Part shown: in pieces, positions 7,715-16,213 of the stretch
Layout of the letters: each line of letters opens with the position of its first letter
How positions within the stretch are numbered: the stretch's first letter is position 1
From: Oscillospiraceae bacterium
GTDB taxonomy: Bacteria; Bacillota; Clostridia; Oscillospirales; Oscillospiraceae
Assembly: GCA_017395935.1 (NCBI GenBank)
Contig: JAFQNL010000030.1
Location: 1-40,001 of the forward strand
Direction: 5' to 3'
Length of the DNA stretch: 40,001 nt
Translations under genes and position numbers: made by a program
The notes under the pieces: model-generated
Seen by the model: the letters and a program-made list of their open reading frames with translations, nothing else
Told to the model about the DNA's origin: nothing
Databases searched by the model: none

Positions 7715-8647
7715 TTATACCATGTGATTCCGGAAGAACTCCGTCTGGTCGTCGTTGGCCTGCCGGCCTTCGGGGCAGCGGAGATTGACATGGAAGACGT
7801 GGGCGACCTCCTCCTGTTCCGGGGTGCCGTAGATCTGGCAGACGGCCTCGACCCCCTTGGCGTGGAGGTATTCGGCCATGGGAGCGCACTCCTCAAAGAG
7901 GAAGTCGTTGGGAGAGCTGGTCAGGTGGGTGGGAGGATAGTTGGAACCAATTCGGCTCAAAACGTCCAGTTCTCCCTTGAAATGGCTGGGATCGGCACCC
8001 AGATAGTCCATTAACATGAGGCTGGGGATCTTCCGGAGGGCAAGGCGCTTGAGGTCGTACATACCGCAGTTAAGACCCAGAGCCCGAATGGTGATCTCCG
8101 GAATCTCCAGACCCAGCAGCTTGTCGTAGTGGTTGCTGCCCCAGGCGGCGGCATACTGGCTGGCAATCTGGGCGCCGGCGGAATCGCCTACCAGGAAGAG
8201 GTTGTTTATGTCAACTGAATACTCTGCCGCGTGTTCCTTCAGCCAGGAGAGCAGACGGTTGGTGTCCTCCAGAGGGGCGGGGAAGCGCCATTCGGGAGCC
8301 AGACGATAGTTGAAGTTGACCACCGCGAAGCCCCGGCGGGCCAGGTCCATGCAGTAATACTGATAGGTCTCCTTGGTGCCGTAGAAATAGCCGCCGCCGT
8401 GGATACTGACGATAACGGGAAGCGAGCCCTTCAACCCCTTGGGGCGGTAGAGGTCCAGCAGATGCCACTTGGGATCGGGGCCGTAGCTCAGGTCACAGAA
8501 GCGCTCCACATCCTCGGGAATCTCCAGTCCTTCGTCCCGGCGGTTGTCTCCGTCGGCCCAAAGCTGGCGGCGGAGCCGGACCCGGATGGGAGTCTTGCCC
8601 GAGTTTCTGGGGCGGGTCCACTGGAAGGTAAAGGGAGAATTTGACAT
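7715..8647 (-). CDS. alpha/beta hydrolase (HSL/acetyl esterase-like)
   Basis: Probable esterase or lipase of the alpha/beta-hydrolase fold. The 310 residues contain the oxyanion-hole motif HGGGYFYG, the nucleophile elbow GDSAGA with the catalytic Ser, and a C-terminal AHVFHV segment able to supply the catalytic His. This set places it in the hormone-sensitive-lipase-like (fold-3) group. No signal peptide is seen, so it is cytoplasmic. The start at 8647 has GAGGGGA upstream and its own promoter. The substrate cannot be told. Confidence 0.88.
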   Translation of the reverse strand: MSNSPFTFQWTRPRNSGKTPIRVRLRRQLWADGDNRRDEGLEIPEDVERFCDLSYGPDPKWHLLDLYRPKGLKGSLPVIVSIHGGGYFYGTKETYQYYCMDLARRGFAVVNFNYRLAPEWRFPAPLEDTNRLLSWLKEHAAEYSVDINNLFLVGDSAGAQIASQYAAAWGSNHYDKLLGLEIPEITIRALGLNCGMYDLKRLALRKIPSLMLMDYLGADPSHFKGELDVLSRIGSNYPPTHLTSSPNDFLFEECAPMAEYLHAKGVEAVCQIYGTPEQEEVAHVFHVNLRCPEGRQANDDQTEFFRNHMV

Positions 8648-8684
8648 GGTGTTCCCCTCCTTGCTAGAAATAGTCTTCACCCTT

Positions 8685-8713
8685 ATGATAACACCCATTT
8701 TCCCCGATGACAA
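8685..8713 (-). promoter_or_regulatory. hydrolase promoter
   Basis: On the minus strand TTGTCA (8708-8713), 17-bp spacer, TATCAT (8685-8690), 38 nt before the start codon. Confidence 0.7.
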
Positions 8714-8891
8714 GGGGCTGGATTGGCGAAAATGACCGAACAAAGGGGCGGAGTTTCGGCTTGTCATGGTCAGATGGGACAAAAATGGGGAAAATACGAT
8801 CAGTTCCGTTCCGTGGTCATAATTCGTATAGCCGAAAAGTCTTGAAATATAAGGGATCTTAGGGAAAATAGGGTAAATTCGTCTGGAATGA

Positions 8892-8940
8892 GTTCTGTAC
8901 TTTGTTCTGTATTGCGTCCTGAACTTTACTGTGCTAAACT
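8892..8940 (+). promoter_or_regulatory. putP promoter overlapped by 12-bp direct repeats
   Basis: TTGCGT (8912-8917), 17-bp spacer, TAAACT (8935-8940) preceded by TGC. Three imperfect 12-bp units follow one another at 8892, 8904 and 8916, each beginning GTTCTG or GTCCTG, and they overlap the -35. Apart from this and the hydrolase promoter, nothing else is evident in the 8648-8976 gap. Confidence 0.6.
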
Positions 8941-8976
8941 GTTAAACAGTTCCTGAAAGAAAAGAGAGGTTTCACC

Positions 8977-10530
8977 ATGACACAAGAACAGATCTGCATT
9001 CTGATCACCATTGCCCTCTATCTGGGCTTTATGCTCTATCTGGGTGCCCGCTACAGCAAGAGTACCCGGAGCACTGACGACTTCTATCTGGGCGGACGGC
9101 GGCTGGGCCCCTATGTGACGGCCATGAGCGCCGAGGCCTCGGATATGTCCTCCTGGCTGTTGATGGGTCTGCCCGGCGTTGCCTATCTGACGGGCATCTG
9201 TGAGCCGATCTGGACCGCTCTGGGTCTGGGCATCGGCACCTACTTCAACTGGCTGATTGTAGCCAAGCGGCTGCGCCACTATTCGGAGATCGTGGACGCG
9301 GTTACTGTCCCCTCCTTCTTTGACAAGCGCTTCCGGGACAAGAGCCATATCCTGCTGGGAGCGGCCGCGGTGGTAATCGTGGTCTTCTTTGTACCCTATA
9401 CCGCCTCCGGCTTCAATGCCTGCGGCACCCTCTTTGCCTCCCTTTTTGGCATTGACTACCGGGTGGCTATGATTGTATCGGCCGTTGTCATTGTGGGCTA
9501 TACCGCCATGGGCGGCTTTACTGCCGCCTCCACCACCGACTTTATCCAGTCTATCGTCATGAGTATCGCGCTGGTTATGGTCCTCTGCTTTGGTATCAGC
9601 GTGGCCGGAGGCCCGGGCGTGGTCATGGCCGACGCTGCCGGTCTGGAGGGCTATCTCTCCCTGACCCACAGCTACAATGCTGCCGGAGGCGAGGCAGTCA
9701 GCTACGGCGGTCTGCTGGGAATTGTCTCCACGCTGGCCTGGGGTCTGGGCTACTTTGGTATGCCCCATATCCTGCTCCGCTTTATGGCCATCCGGGACCC
9801 CAAGGAGATCAAGGTCTCCCGCCGGGTGGGCACTGTCTGGGTCTTTATCGCCATGGGCGTGGCCATTGTGATCGGTATGGTGGCTCTGAGCATGACCAAA
9901 GTAGGCGCTCTGGCCGATCTGACCGTCAACGGCTCCACCTCTGCCCAGCGGGCCATTATTGAAATTGCCAATCTTCTGGCCTCCAACGGTATCTTCCCTG
10001 CCCTGCTGGCCGGTGTGGTCATGGCCGGTATTCTGGCCTGCACCATGTCCACCTGCGACAGCCAGCTGCTGGCCGCCTCCTCCTCGGTCTCGGAGGATAT
10101 TATTCAGGGCGTCTTTGGTATTAAGGTCTCGGAGAAGATGACGCTGGTGATCGCCCGTGTGACGCTGGTGATTATCGCCGTCTTTGCCGCCCTCTGGGCC
10201 TGGGAAGAGGGCTCTGTCTTTGCCATTGTCTCCTTTGCCTGGGCCGGCTTCGGCGCGGCTTTCGGACCGGTCATGCTCTGTGCCCTGTTCTGGAAGCGGG
10301 CCAACGCGTGGGGCGCCATTGCCGGCATGATCGGCGGCGGCGTAACCGTCTTTGTCTGGGAGTATCTGGTCAGCCCCATGGGCGGTATCTTTGCTATCTA
10401 TGAGCTGCTGCCCGCTTTTATCGTGGGTCTGGTCCTGTGCGTGGCGGTGAGTCTGCTGACGCCCGCTCCCCAGCAGGCCATTCTGGATGAGTTCGCGCTG
10501 GCCGCCAAGCTGGATAAGGAAGATAAGTAA
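8977..10530 (+). CDS. putP: sodium/proline symporter (SSS family, PutP-like)
   Basis: Integral membrane Na+-coupled solute uptake protein; within the family the sequence is closest to proline permease PutP. At 517 residues it has the usual length and about 13 hydrophobic segments. The family signature FYLGGRRLGPYVTAMSAEA followed by SDMSSWLLMGLPG covers the region of the Na+ and proline sites in transmembrane segment 2. The ATG at 8977 follows AGAGAGGT. It is monocistronic, with its own promoter and a strong terminator. Substrate assignment to proline is from family similarity only. Confidence 0.9.
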   Translation: MTQEQICILITIALYLGFMLYLGARYSKSTRSTDDFYLGGRRLGPYVTAMSAEASDMSSWLLMGLPGVAYLTGICEPIWTALGLGIGTYFNWLIVAKRLRHYSEIVDAVTVPSFFDKRFRDKSHILLGAAAVVIVVFFVPYTASGFNACGTLFASLFGIDYRVAMIVSAVVIVGYTAMGGFTAASTTDFIQSIVMSIALVMVLCFGISVAGGPGVVMADAAGLEGYLSLTHSYNAAGGEAVSYGGLLGIVSTLAWGLGYFGMPHILLRFMAIRDPKEIKVSRRVGTVWVFIAMGVAIVIGMVALSMTKVGALADLTVNGSTSAQRAIIEIANLLASNGIFPALLAGVVMAGILACTMSTCDSQLLAASSSVSEDIIQGVFGIKVSEKMTLVIARVTLVIIAVFAALWAWEEGSVFAIVSFAWAGFGAAFGPVMLCALFWKRANAWGAIAGMIGGGVTVFVWEYLVSPMGGIFAIYELLPAFIVGLVLCVAVSLLTPAPQQAILDEFALAAKLDKEDK

Positions 10531-10551
10531 AATTACATCTATGGAACGCCA

Positions 10552-10585
10552 ACAGCGGCACTCCTTCGGGAGTGCCGCTGTTTTT
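10552..10585 (+). terminator. putP terminator
   Basis: 13-bp perfect stem ACAGCGGCACTCC / GGAGTGCCGCTGT with a TTCG tetraloop, followed by TTTT. Confidence 0.92.
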
Positions 10586-10641
10586 CTGACGGCGGGACCG
10601 AGGGGCCCCGGTGAGAGATGGGTGGGGGGCGGCGGCGCTGA

Positions 10642-11031
10642 TCACTCGTTGATCTTCAGCAGCTCTTCTACCAGAGCGGCGCACTCGGCGCACAGAGCGT
10701 CGCAGTGGCTCTTCTTGTCCCCGTCGCCCAGACGAGCCAGAAGACCGGCGCAGCTGACGTCGCCCTCGTGGCGCTCTTTAATTATCCGCTGGAACTCCTT
10801 CACCGTCTCGTCGTCGGCGCCGGAGAGGCCGAGGGCCATAAGAGAGCCGGTAACTGCGCCGCAAACGGTGCCGGTAAGCATGCCGGCCCGGAAGGGGGAG
10901 CCGATCCGGAAGGCGGTCTCGTGGTCCAGACCGTGTGCCTCGGCGGCAGGGATAAAGGTGGCGTGAGAGCAGCCGTAGTGGCGTTCGGTGACGGCCCGGA
11001 GCTCCCTGCAGCGTTCAACGTAGTTTCCCAT
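10642..11031 (-). CDS. C_GCAxxG_C_C family protein
   Basis: A 129-residue small cysteine-rich protein of the family named for its spaced cysteines, thought to be redox-active but of unproven function. Visible here are Cys at YGCSHATF, the core GTVCGAVTGSLMALG (family pattern C-G-A-x-x-G), Cys in VSCAGLLARLG and the C-terminal CDALCAEC. It has a good SD (GAGGAGG) and lies 102 bp downstream of recG on the same strand. Whether the two are cotranscribed is uncertain. Confidence 0.82.
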   Translation of the reverse strand: MGNYVERCRELRAVTERHYGCSHATFIPAAEAHGLDHETAFRIGSPFRAGMLTGTVCGAVTGSLMALGLSGADDETVKEFQRIIKERHEGDVSCAGLLARLGDGDKKSHCDALCAECAALVEELLKINE

Positions 11032-11133
11032 GTTCTGTTCCTCCTCAGGTTGGATAGTGTAAAATCAATCAGGGAGAGCCTGACAGCCTCCCGGTCAGAT
11101 AAGGGGATAGGGGGACGGCCCGTCAGAGGGGCG

Positions 11134-13212
11134 TCAGTTAAAGGTGTCCCGGTTGGCCTCAAAGAGCTGCTCCACCCGGCTGCGGATCTGCCGGTGACCG
11201 GGCAGGGAGAGCTGGGGGTCCTCCTCCAGCAGGGACTGAGCCGCCTGCTTTGCCTCGTAGAGAACCCGGGTATCGCCGGCCAGATCGGCCACCTTCAGAG
11301 GGGGCAGACCGTGCTGCCGGGAGCCAAAGAAATCGCCGGGGCCTCGAAGCTTCAGATCTTCCTCGGCGATCTGGAAGCCGTCGTTGGTGGCGCAGAGGGC
11401 CCGGAGCCGCTGCCGGGCCTCCTGACCTCTGGCCGAGGAGACCAGAACGCAGTAGGACTGGCTGCTGCCCCGGCCCACCCGGCCCCGGAGCTGATGGAGC
11501 TGGGAGAGACCGAAGCGCTCGGCGTTTTCAATGACAATCAGCGTGGCGTTGGGCACGTCCACGCCTACCTCGATTACGGTGGTGGCCACCAGCAGCTGGG
11601 TCTCGCCCCGGGCGAAGGCGGCCATGGCCGCCTCCTTCTCTTTGGGCTTCAGCTTGCCGTGGAGCAGGCCAATCTTCAGATCGGGGAAGACCGACTCCCG
11701 AAGTTCCCGGGCGTAATCGGTGACGTTTTTCAGCTCACCGCCCGGCAGCAGGGCCATGCCCTCGCTCTCTTCCACCGCCGGGCAGACCAGATAGACCTGA
11801 TGGCCTTCCTCGACCTGCTTGCGGATAAAGCCGTACATCCGCTGCCGCTTGTCCTCGCCGATCAGAAGGGTCTGGACCTCCTGACGGCCGGGAGGCCGCT
11901 GGTCAATGACCGATACGTCCAGATCGCCGTAGACGATCAGAGCCAGTGTCCGGGGAATGGGAGTGGCGGACATAACCAGGACATGGGGCTGCTCGCCCTG
12001 CTGATGCTTGCCCACCAGCGCCGAGCGCTGGCCGACGCCGAAGCGATGCTGCTCATCGGTGATGACCAGACCCAGACGGCGGAAGACCACGTTCTGGGTG
12101 AGCAGGGCGTGGGTGCCGATGAGCAGGTCGATCTCTCCGGCCTCCAGCCGGGCCAGCAGCTCCCGACGCTCCTTGGCCCGGGTGGAGCCGGTGAGCAGCG
12201 CCACAGTCTGGCCGCTGCGCTCCAGCAGGGGGGAGAGGGTCTTCCAGTGCTGCTCGGCCAGAATCTCGGTGGGCGCCATGAGGGCGGACTGGCAGCCATT
12301 TTTGGCCATGAGCCAGGCGCAGGCGGCGCCCACGACTGTCTTGCCGCTGCCCACGTCTCCCTGTACCAGCCGGTTCATGGCCCGGCCGGAGGTCATATCA
12401 TCGAAGGCCTCGCCAATGGTCCGGAGCTGGGCGTCGGTCAGGGTGAAGGGGAGGGTATCGGTGTAGTTCTTCAGCGGGTGGGAGGCACAGGCGATGCCCT
12501 GCCGGCGCAGCCCGCTGCCCTTGAGCATGGAAAGGCCCAGAGAGAGGAGAAAGAGCTCTTCAAAGACCAGCCGCCGCTTGGCCACCTCCAGCTCCTCCCA
12601 ACTGGGAGGGAAGTGGACCGTCCGGACGGCGTAGCCCACCTGAGCCAGCTGATGGCGGCGGAGGATCTCCCGGGGGAGCGGCTCCTCCAGCTGGTCGGTG
12701 CAGTCCTCCAGTACCCGGCGGAGAGCGCCTGCCAGCAGATTGTTGGAGATGCCTGCCGTCAGCGGATAGACGGGCATAATGCACTGGGTAAAGCGCTGCC
12801 CCTCTTCCGGCTCAAAGACGGGATTGGTCATGGTATAGCGCCGGCCCTTGCGCTGGACAGAGCCGAAGAAGATACAGACCATACCGGGGGTGAGGGCGGT
12901 ACGGACATAGGCCTGATTGAAGAAGGTGATCTCCATGGTCTCCCGGTCGTCCACCACCGAGACCTTGACCAGCTCCAGCCCCTTTCGAATATGGGTGGCT
13001 CTGGGCGGGGTGGCCACCATGGCCCGGACGCAGACGCTCCGGTCTTCGGGCGCCTCGGCAATCGAGAAGAGCTCCCGCCGGTCCTCGTAGTTTCTGGGGA
13101 ACCAGAAGAGCAGGTCCCGGAGGGAGAGAATGCCCAGCTTTTCCAGCCGCTTTGCCCGGGCAGGGCCGATGCCGGGGAGGATCTGGATGCTATCAGTGAG
13201 TTGGTAGGCCAT
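11134..13212 (-). CDS. recG: ATP-dependent DNA helicase RecG
   Basis: Branch-migrating superfamily 2 helicase that reverses stalled replication forks and resolves recombination intermediates. The 692 residues have the RecG layout: N-terminal wedge/OB domain (about 1-150), Walker A GDVGSGKT (285-292), the motif II variant DEQH (386-389) followed by RFGVGQR, motif III MSATPIPRTLAL, and motifs V-VI in the block ending HQLRGRVGRG. The ATG at 13212 follows AAGGAGG. A weak minus-strand promoter (TTTTCA, 17 bp, TACACT) lies between it and the divergent DUF4145-like gene. Confidence 0.97.
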   Translation of the reverse strand: MAYQLTDSIQILPGIGPARAKRLEKLGILSLRDLLFWFPRNYEDRRELFSIAEAPEDRSVCVRAMVATPPRATHIRKGLELVKVSVVDDRETMEITFFNQAYVRTALTPGMVCIFFGSVQRKGRRYTMTNPVFEPEEGQRFTQCIMPVYPLTAGISNNLLAGALRRVLEDCTDQLEEPLPREILRRHQLAQVGYAVRTVHFPPSWEELEVAKRRLVFEELFLLSLGLSMLKGSGLRRQGIACASHPLKNYTDTLPFTLTDAQLRTIGEAFDDMTSGRAMNRLVQGDVGSGKTVVGAACAWLMAKNGCQSALMAPTEILAEQHWKTLSPLLERSGQTVALLTGSTRAKERRELLARLEAGEIDLLIGTHALLTQNVVFRRLGLVITDEQHRFGVGQRSALVGKHQQGEQPHVLVMSATPIPRTLALIVYGDLDVSVIDQRPPGRQEVQTLLIGEDKRQRMYGFIRKQVEEGHQVYLVCPAVEESEGMALLPGGELKNVTDYARELRESVFPDLKIGLLHGKLKPKEKEAAMAAFARGETQLLVATTVIEVGVDVPNATLIVIENAERFGLSQLHQLRGRVGRGSSQSYCVLVSSARGQEARQRLRALCATNDGFQIAEEDLKLRGPGDFFGSRQHGLPPLKVADLAGDTRVLYEAKQAAQSLLEEDPQLSLPGHRQIRSRVEQLFEANRDTFN

Positions 13213-13322
13213 GAGAATACACCTCCTTCTTCTGTTCTTTTTCTATCAGTGTAACACAAAAGAGAAAAAATGAAAACTCCCCATTCCGGAGGGGAGAAGA
13301 GAGAAAAGAAGGAAAAAATCGC

Positions 13323-13351
13323 TTGCAATCTGTGGTATCATATGATATATT
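13323..13351 (+). promoter_or_regulatory. promoter of the DUF4145-like gene
   Basis: TTGCAA (13323-13328), 17-bp spacer, TATATT (13346-13351). Transcription would start near 13358, which excludes a start codon at 13355 and favours the ATG at 13386 with its AGGAGG site. Confidence 0.7.
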
Positions 13352-13385
13352 ACAATGCTCTCAATGAGGTCAGGAGGAAAGGTCA

Positions 13386-13869
13386 ATGAGCGAATACATT
13401 CCCGGTCTGGAAAGACACCCCGGCTGGAGGGCTATCTCCGACTGATTCGGGAACATCTTCAGGGCGGCCGGCCCGATGATGCCAGTACAAATATGAGAAA
13501 GAGCATAGAGTATATTCTGAGCCAGTACATCCGGGAGAATCCTCAGTATGCCGCTCCCGACTTGTTCCGGCAGCTGGAAAACCTGTCGTCCATTCTGCCC
13601 CGGGAGACGGTGGATACCTTCCACAAGATTCGTCTCAACGGCAATACCATCGGCGCCCACGACAACGACCAGAACGGCCCCGCCGTCCGGGCTGCCCGGG
13701 AACAGCTGCCCGGCCGGTGAGACCGGTGGCACCCCAGAAACCGGTGGCACCCCAGAGACCGGTGGCACCCGCCCTGCCGGTGAGACCGGCTGCGCCCCAG
13801 ACTCCGCTGGCAAAGCCCTCCGGCACACTGTCCGATCTGCTGGCCGGCCTCTTTGGAAAGGAGAAATGA
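13386..13869 (+). pseudogene. DUF4145/HEPN-like protein with two apparent -1 frameshifts
   Basis: Three reading frames in turn carry sensible protein. From the ATG at 13386 (AGGAGGAAAG upstream) the first frame gives MSEYIPGLERHPGW and stops at 13443-13445. The next frame, entered near 13420, carries a helical domain resembling DUF4145: YLRLIREHLQGG, then NMRKSIEYILSQYI and FHKIRLNGNTIGAHDND. It stops at 13718-13720. The third frame continues with a Pro-Val-rich linker of PVAPQ-type hexapeptides and a tail TLSDLLAGLFGKEK ending at 13867-13869, 2 nt before the next gene. Two single-base deletions, real or from sequencing, explain this most simply. The intact protein would be about 160 residues. 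Function unknown. Confidence 0.65.
13722..13775 (+). repeat. 18-bp tandem repeat (3 copies) in coding linker
   Basis: Three 18-bp units starting ACCGGTGGCACCC at 13722, 13740 and 13758. Read in the third frame of the DUF4145-like gene they encode a repeated PVAPQK/R hexapeptide linker. Confidence 0.8.
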
Positions 13870-13871
13870 CC

Positions 13872-14810
13872 ATGAATAGACGGGGCTGGTATGCCTCTCC
13901 CGGCGCCCTGCTCCCTATGGCGCTGGCAGCCACCTTTCTGTGGGGCTGCGCCTATCCGGCGCTGAAGGAGGGCTATGCCGCCTTTGGCGTTCGGAGCGAC
14001 GATATTCCCAGTCTGCTGGTCTTTGCCGGGCTGCGCTTTCTGCTGGCCGGTCTGGCAACGCTGGGACTGGGGGGACTGATGAGCGGAAAGCTGCCCATTC
14101 CGCCCAGAAGCGGCTTTGCCGCCATTGGCTCGCTGGCACTGCTGCAGACGGTGGGCCAGTACGCCTTTTACTATGTAGGTCTTGCCAATACCACCGGCGT
14201 CCGGGCCAGTATCCTCAACGGCAGCTCGTCGCTGCTTACTGTCCTGCTCTCCGGCCTGCTGTGGCCCCGGCAGGAGCGGCTGACCGGCCGCAGACTGGCC
14301 GGCTGTCTCATGGGACTGGGGGGCGTAGTGCTGGTCAATCTGGGCTCCGGCTTTGGAGAGGCCCCCTTCCGGCTATTGGGAGAGGGGTGTATCCTGCTGG
14401 CGGCGCTGATGACCAGTCTGGGCGCCCTTGCCAATAAGCTGACCATGGCCGGACAGGACCCTATGACCATTACCGGCTGGCAGCTCTCGCTGGGCGGTCT
14501 GATCCTGCTGCTGGCAGGGGGACTGGCCGGCGGCAGACTGGAGATTCCGGGAGCAAAGGGCGTACTGCTCATGGGGCTGATGGTCTTTATCTCCTCGGCC
14601 GCCTTTACCCTCTGGACCATCCTGCTCAAGCATCACAGCGTCGGTCAGGTGGCCGTCTATAACTTCCTCACTCCTGTCTTTGGTGCCCTGCTCTCAGCTC
14701 TGTTTCTGCCCGGAGAGGCGCTTTCCGCCGTCACTCTGCTGGCGCTGGCGCTGGTGGCCGGAGGTATCCGTATGGTCAATCAGCACGAAAAACAGGCTGG
14801 AATACAGTGA
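13872..14810 (+). CDS. DMT superfamily (EamA) transporter
   Basis: A 312-residue integral membrane permease of the drug/metabolite transporter superfamily, with two EamA repeats and about ten hydrophobic segments. The first repeat opens with ALAATFLWGCAYPALKEG, and the second follows GEGCILLAALMTSLGALAN. Such proteins export amino acids or other metabolites; the substrate here is unknown. The ATG at 13872 (AAAGGAGA upstream) was chosen. The same frame is open further upstream, but that part is out-of-frame sequence of the preceding gene, whose stop lies 2 nt before this start, so the two were probably cotranscribed. Confidence 0.88.
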   Translation: MNRRGWYASPGALLPMALAATFLWGCAYPALKEGYAAFGVRSDDIPSLLVFAGLRFLLAGLATLGLGGLMSGKLPIPPRSGFAAIGSLALLQTVGQYAFYYVGLANTTGVRASILNGSSSLLTVLLSGLLWPRQERLTGRRLAGCLMGLGGVVLVNLGSGFGEAPFRLLGEGCILLAALMTSLGALANKLTMAGQDPMTITGWQLSLGGLILLLAGGLAGGRLEIPGAKGVLLMGLMVFISSAAFTLWTILLKHHSVGQVAVYNFLTPVFGALLSALFLPGEALSAVTLLALALVAGGIRMVNQHEKQAGIQ

Positions 14811-14829
14811 ATTTTTTGCTGAAAGACCC

Positions 14830-14886
14830 TTGCATTTTAGGGTAAGTGTGCTAGAATAATAAGGAAGCATCAACTTTTCTAAAAGT
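14830..14886 (+). promoter_or_regulatory. ROK regulator promoter and inverted repeat
   Basis: TTGCAT (14830-14835), 16-bp spacer, TAGAAT (14852-14857). Downstream, ACTTTT-CT-AAAAGT (14873-14886) is a short perfect inverted repeat between transcription start and SD, a possible autoregulatory site. Confidence 0.6.
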
Positions 14887-14908
14887 ATAAAACAGAGGAG
14901 TTATTCAT

Positions 14909-16033
14909 ATGGCTACCTACAATACCGCCGAACTGCGGCGACAGAATCGCAATCGCGTCTTCCGTTATATTTATTCCTCCGGCAACCCCGTTACCAAGCA
15001 GGACATCGCTCAGGCACTGAACCTGAGTCTGCCCACCGTAGGTCAGGATCTGAAGGAGCTTCAGGAGGCCGACCTGCTGGAATTCCAGGGTACCTTTGAC
15101 TCCACCGGCGGCCGCAAGCCCCGGGCAATCGGCATTGCCAACAACGTCCGCTATTCCATTGGCGTCTATATCGGCCATAAGCGGATTCACATGGCCTGTA
15201 TCAATATCCGGGCTCAGCTGCTCTGCTCCCAGCGGGTCTCCCGGCCTCTGACCAACGACGAGGAGTATGCCCGATTCCTGGCTCAGGCCATTGAGGACTT
15301 CATCCAGATCAACAATATCGATACCAGCCGTCTGCTGGGTGTCGGTATCGCCGTGGCCGGCGTTCCCCAGCCGGACAAGGGCGTAGTGACCATGTCTCCC
15401 GTACAGCCGGTCACCGAGCTGGACATGAACCTGCTGGCCAGCCATATTCCTTATCCTGTCCTGTTTGAAAACGACGCCAACGCCGGCGGTCTGGCCACCT
15501 GGTGGGTCAATCCGGAGAAGAAGAATATGATCTATCTCTTCCTCCACCGGGGTATCGGCGGTACCATGCTGCTGGGCGGTCAGCCCTACCACGGCAGCAC
15601 CCTCCACGGCGGCGAGTTTGGCCATATGTGCCTGGTCCCCGGAGGCGAAGCGTGCGGCTGCGGCCAGAAGGGCTGCTTCGAGGCCTATTGCTCCACCAAG
15701 CGGCTGAGCGAGGACCTGGGTATCAGTATTGAAGAGTTCTTTGAGGGCCTGCAGAAGGGCAGCGAGGAGTATCAGAAGATCTGGGATTCGTATCTGGACT
15801 ATCTGGCCATCGGGATCAACAATATCCATATTGTGCTTGACTGCCAGGTGGTTCTGGGCGGTCTGCTGGCCGGCTATATCGGTCCCTATCTGCCTGAACT
15901 GAGAGAGCGCCTGAGCAAAATCTCCACCTTTGAGACCGACGGCAGCTACTGCACCGTCTCCACCTTTGGCTACTGGTCTACCTGCGTGGGTGCCGCTCTG
16001 AACTTCGTATCCCGTTTCATGGACGAGATCTGA
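14909..16033 (+). CDS. ROK family transcriptional regulator (NagC/XylR type)
   Basis: A 374-residue sugar-responsive regulator. Residues about 10-60 form a winged helix (VTKQDIAQALNLSLPTVGQDL), followed by a ROK domain with the zinc-binding CGCGQKGCFEAY. The phosphate-binding DxGxT motif of ROK kinases is replaced by GVYIGHKR at residues 85-92, with Asp changed to Tyr, so kinase activity is unlikely, although the catalytic-type Asp in FENDANA is kept. It is followed by a hairpin terminator and then the split transketolase, a plausible but unproven target. Confidence 0.9.
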   Translation: MATYNTAELRRQNRNRVFRYIYSSGNPVTKQDIAQALNLSLPTVGQDLKELQEADLLEFQGTFDSTGGRKPRAIGIANNVRYSIGVYIGHKRIHMACINIRAQLLCSQRVSRPLTNDEEYARFLAQAIEDFIQINNIDTSRLLGVGIAVAGVPQPDKGVVTMSPVQPVTELDMNLLASHIPYPVLFENDANAGGLATWWVNPEKKNMIYLFLHRGIGGTMLLGGQPYHGSTLHGGEFGHMCLVPGGEACGCGQKGCFEAYCSTKRLSEDLGISIEEFFEGLQKGSEEYQKIWDSYLDYLAIGINNIHIVLDCQVVLGGLLAGYIGPYLPELRERLSKISTFETDGSYCTVSTFGYWSTCVGAALNFVSRFMDEI

Positions 16034-16071
16034 TTAGTTTGCCCTTGAAAGAGGACAATATTGCTAATTTG

Positions 16072-16113
16072 AAAATCCGCCGCTGCAAGCTCTTGCAATG
16101 GCGGATTTTTTTG
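16072..16113 (+). terminator. terminator after the ROK regulator
   Basis: Stem AAAATCCGCC (16072-16081) / GGCGGATTTT (16100-16109) with an inner TGCAAG-CT-CTTGCA stem, then a T-run. Its distal arm contains the -35 of the next promoter. Confidence 0.88.
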
Positions 16114-16121
16114 TGTATAAT
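16093..16121 (+). promoter_or_regulatory. transketolase promoter overlapping the upstream terminator
   Basis: TTGCAA (16093-16098), 17-bp spacer, TATAAT (16116-16121). The -35 and most of the spacer are the 3' arm and T-run of the ROK terminator. The leader is about 85 nt and holds ACGAACAAATCG, similar to the sequence before glycerate kinase. Confidence 0.75.
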
Positions 16122-16213
16122 GTTTGGGTAAGAAGTGATTTGTGAGGTAAAAACGAACAAATCGCACAAAAAATGAAACAAATGAAACAATCGTTTAAGG
16201 AGTGTGAGATCGC

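Noticed and set aside
10705-13254. An 849-codon open frame antisense to recG
   Set aside because: It is the mirror of recG in a GC-rich genome; no family motif, no SD, and recG on the other strand is complete with all helicase motifs.
13420-13430. Programmed -1 frameshift site in the DUF4145-like gene
   Set aside because: No X-XXY-YYZ heptamer and no clear stimulatory hairpin; a second, independent shift would also be needed.
13548-13871. N-terminal extension of the EamA transporter
   Set aside because: The extension is out-of-frame sequence of the DUF4145-like gene and the proline repeats; the SD and membrane domain support the ATG at 13872.
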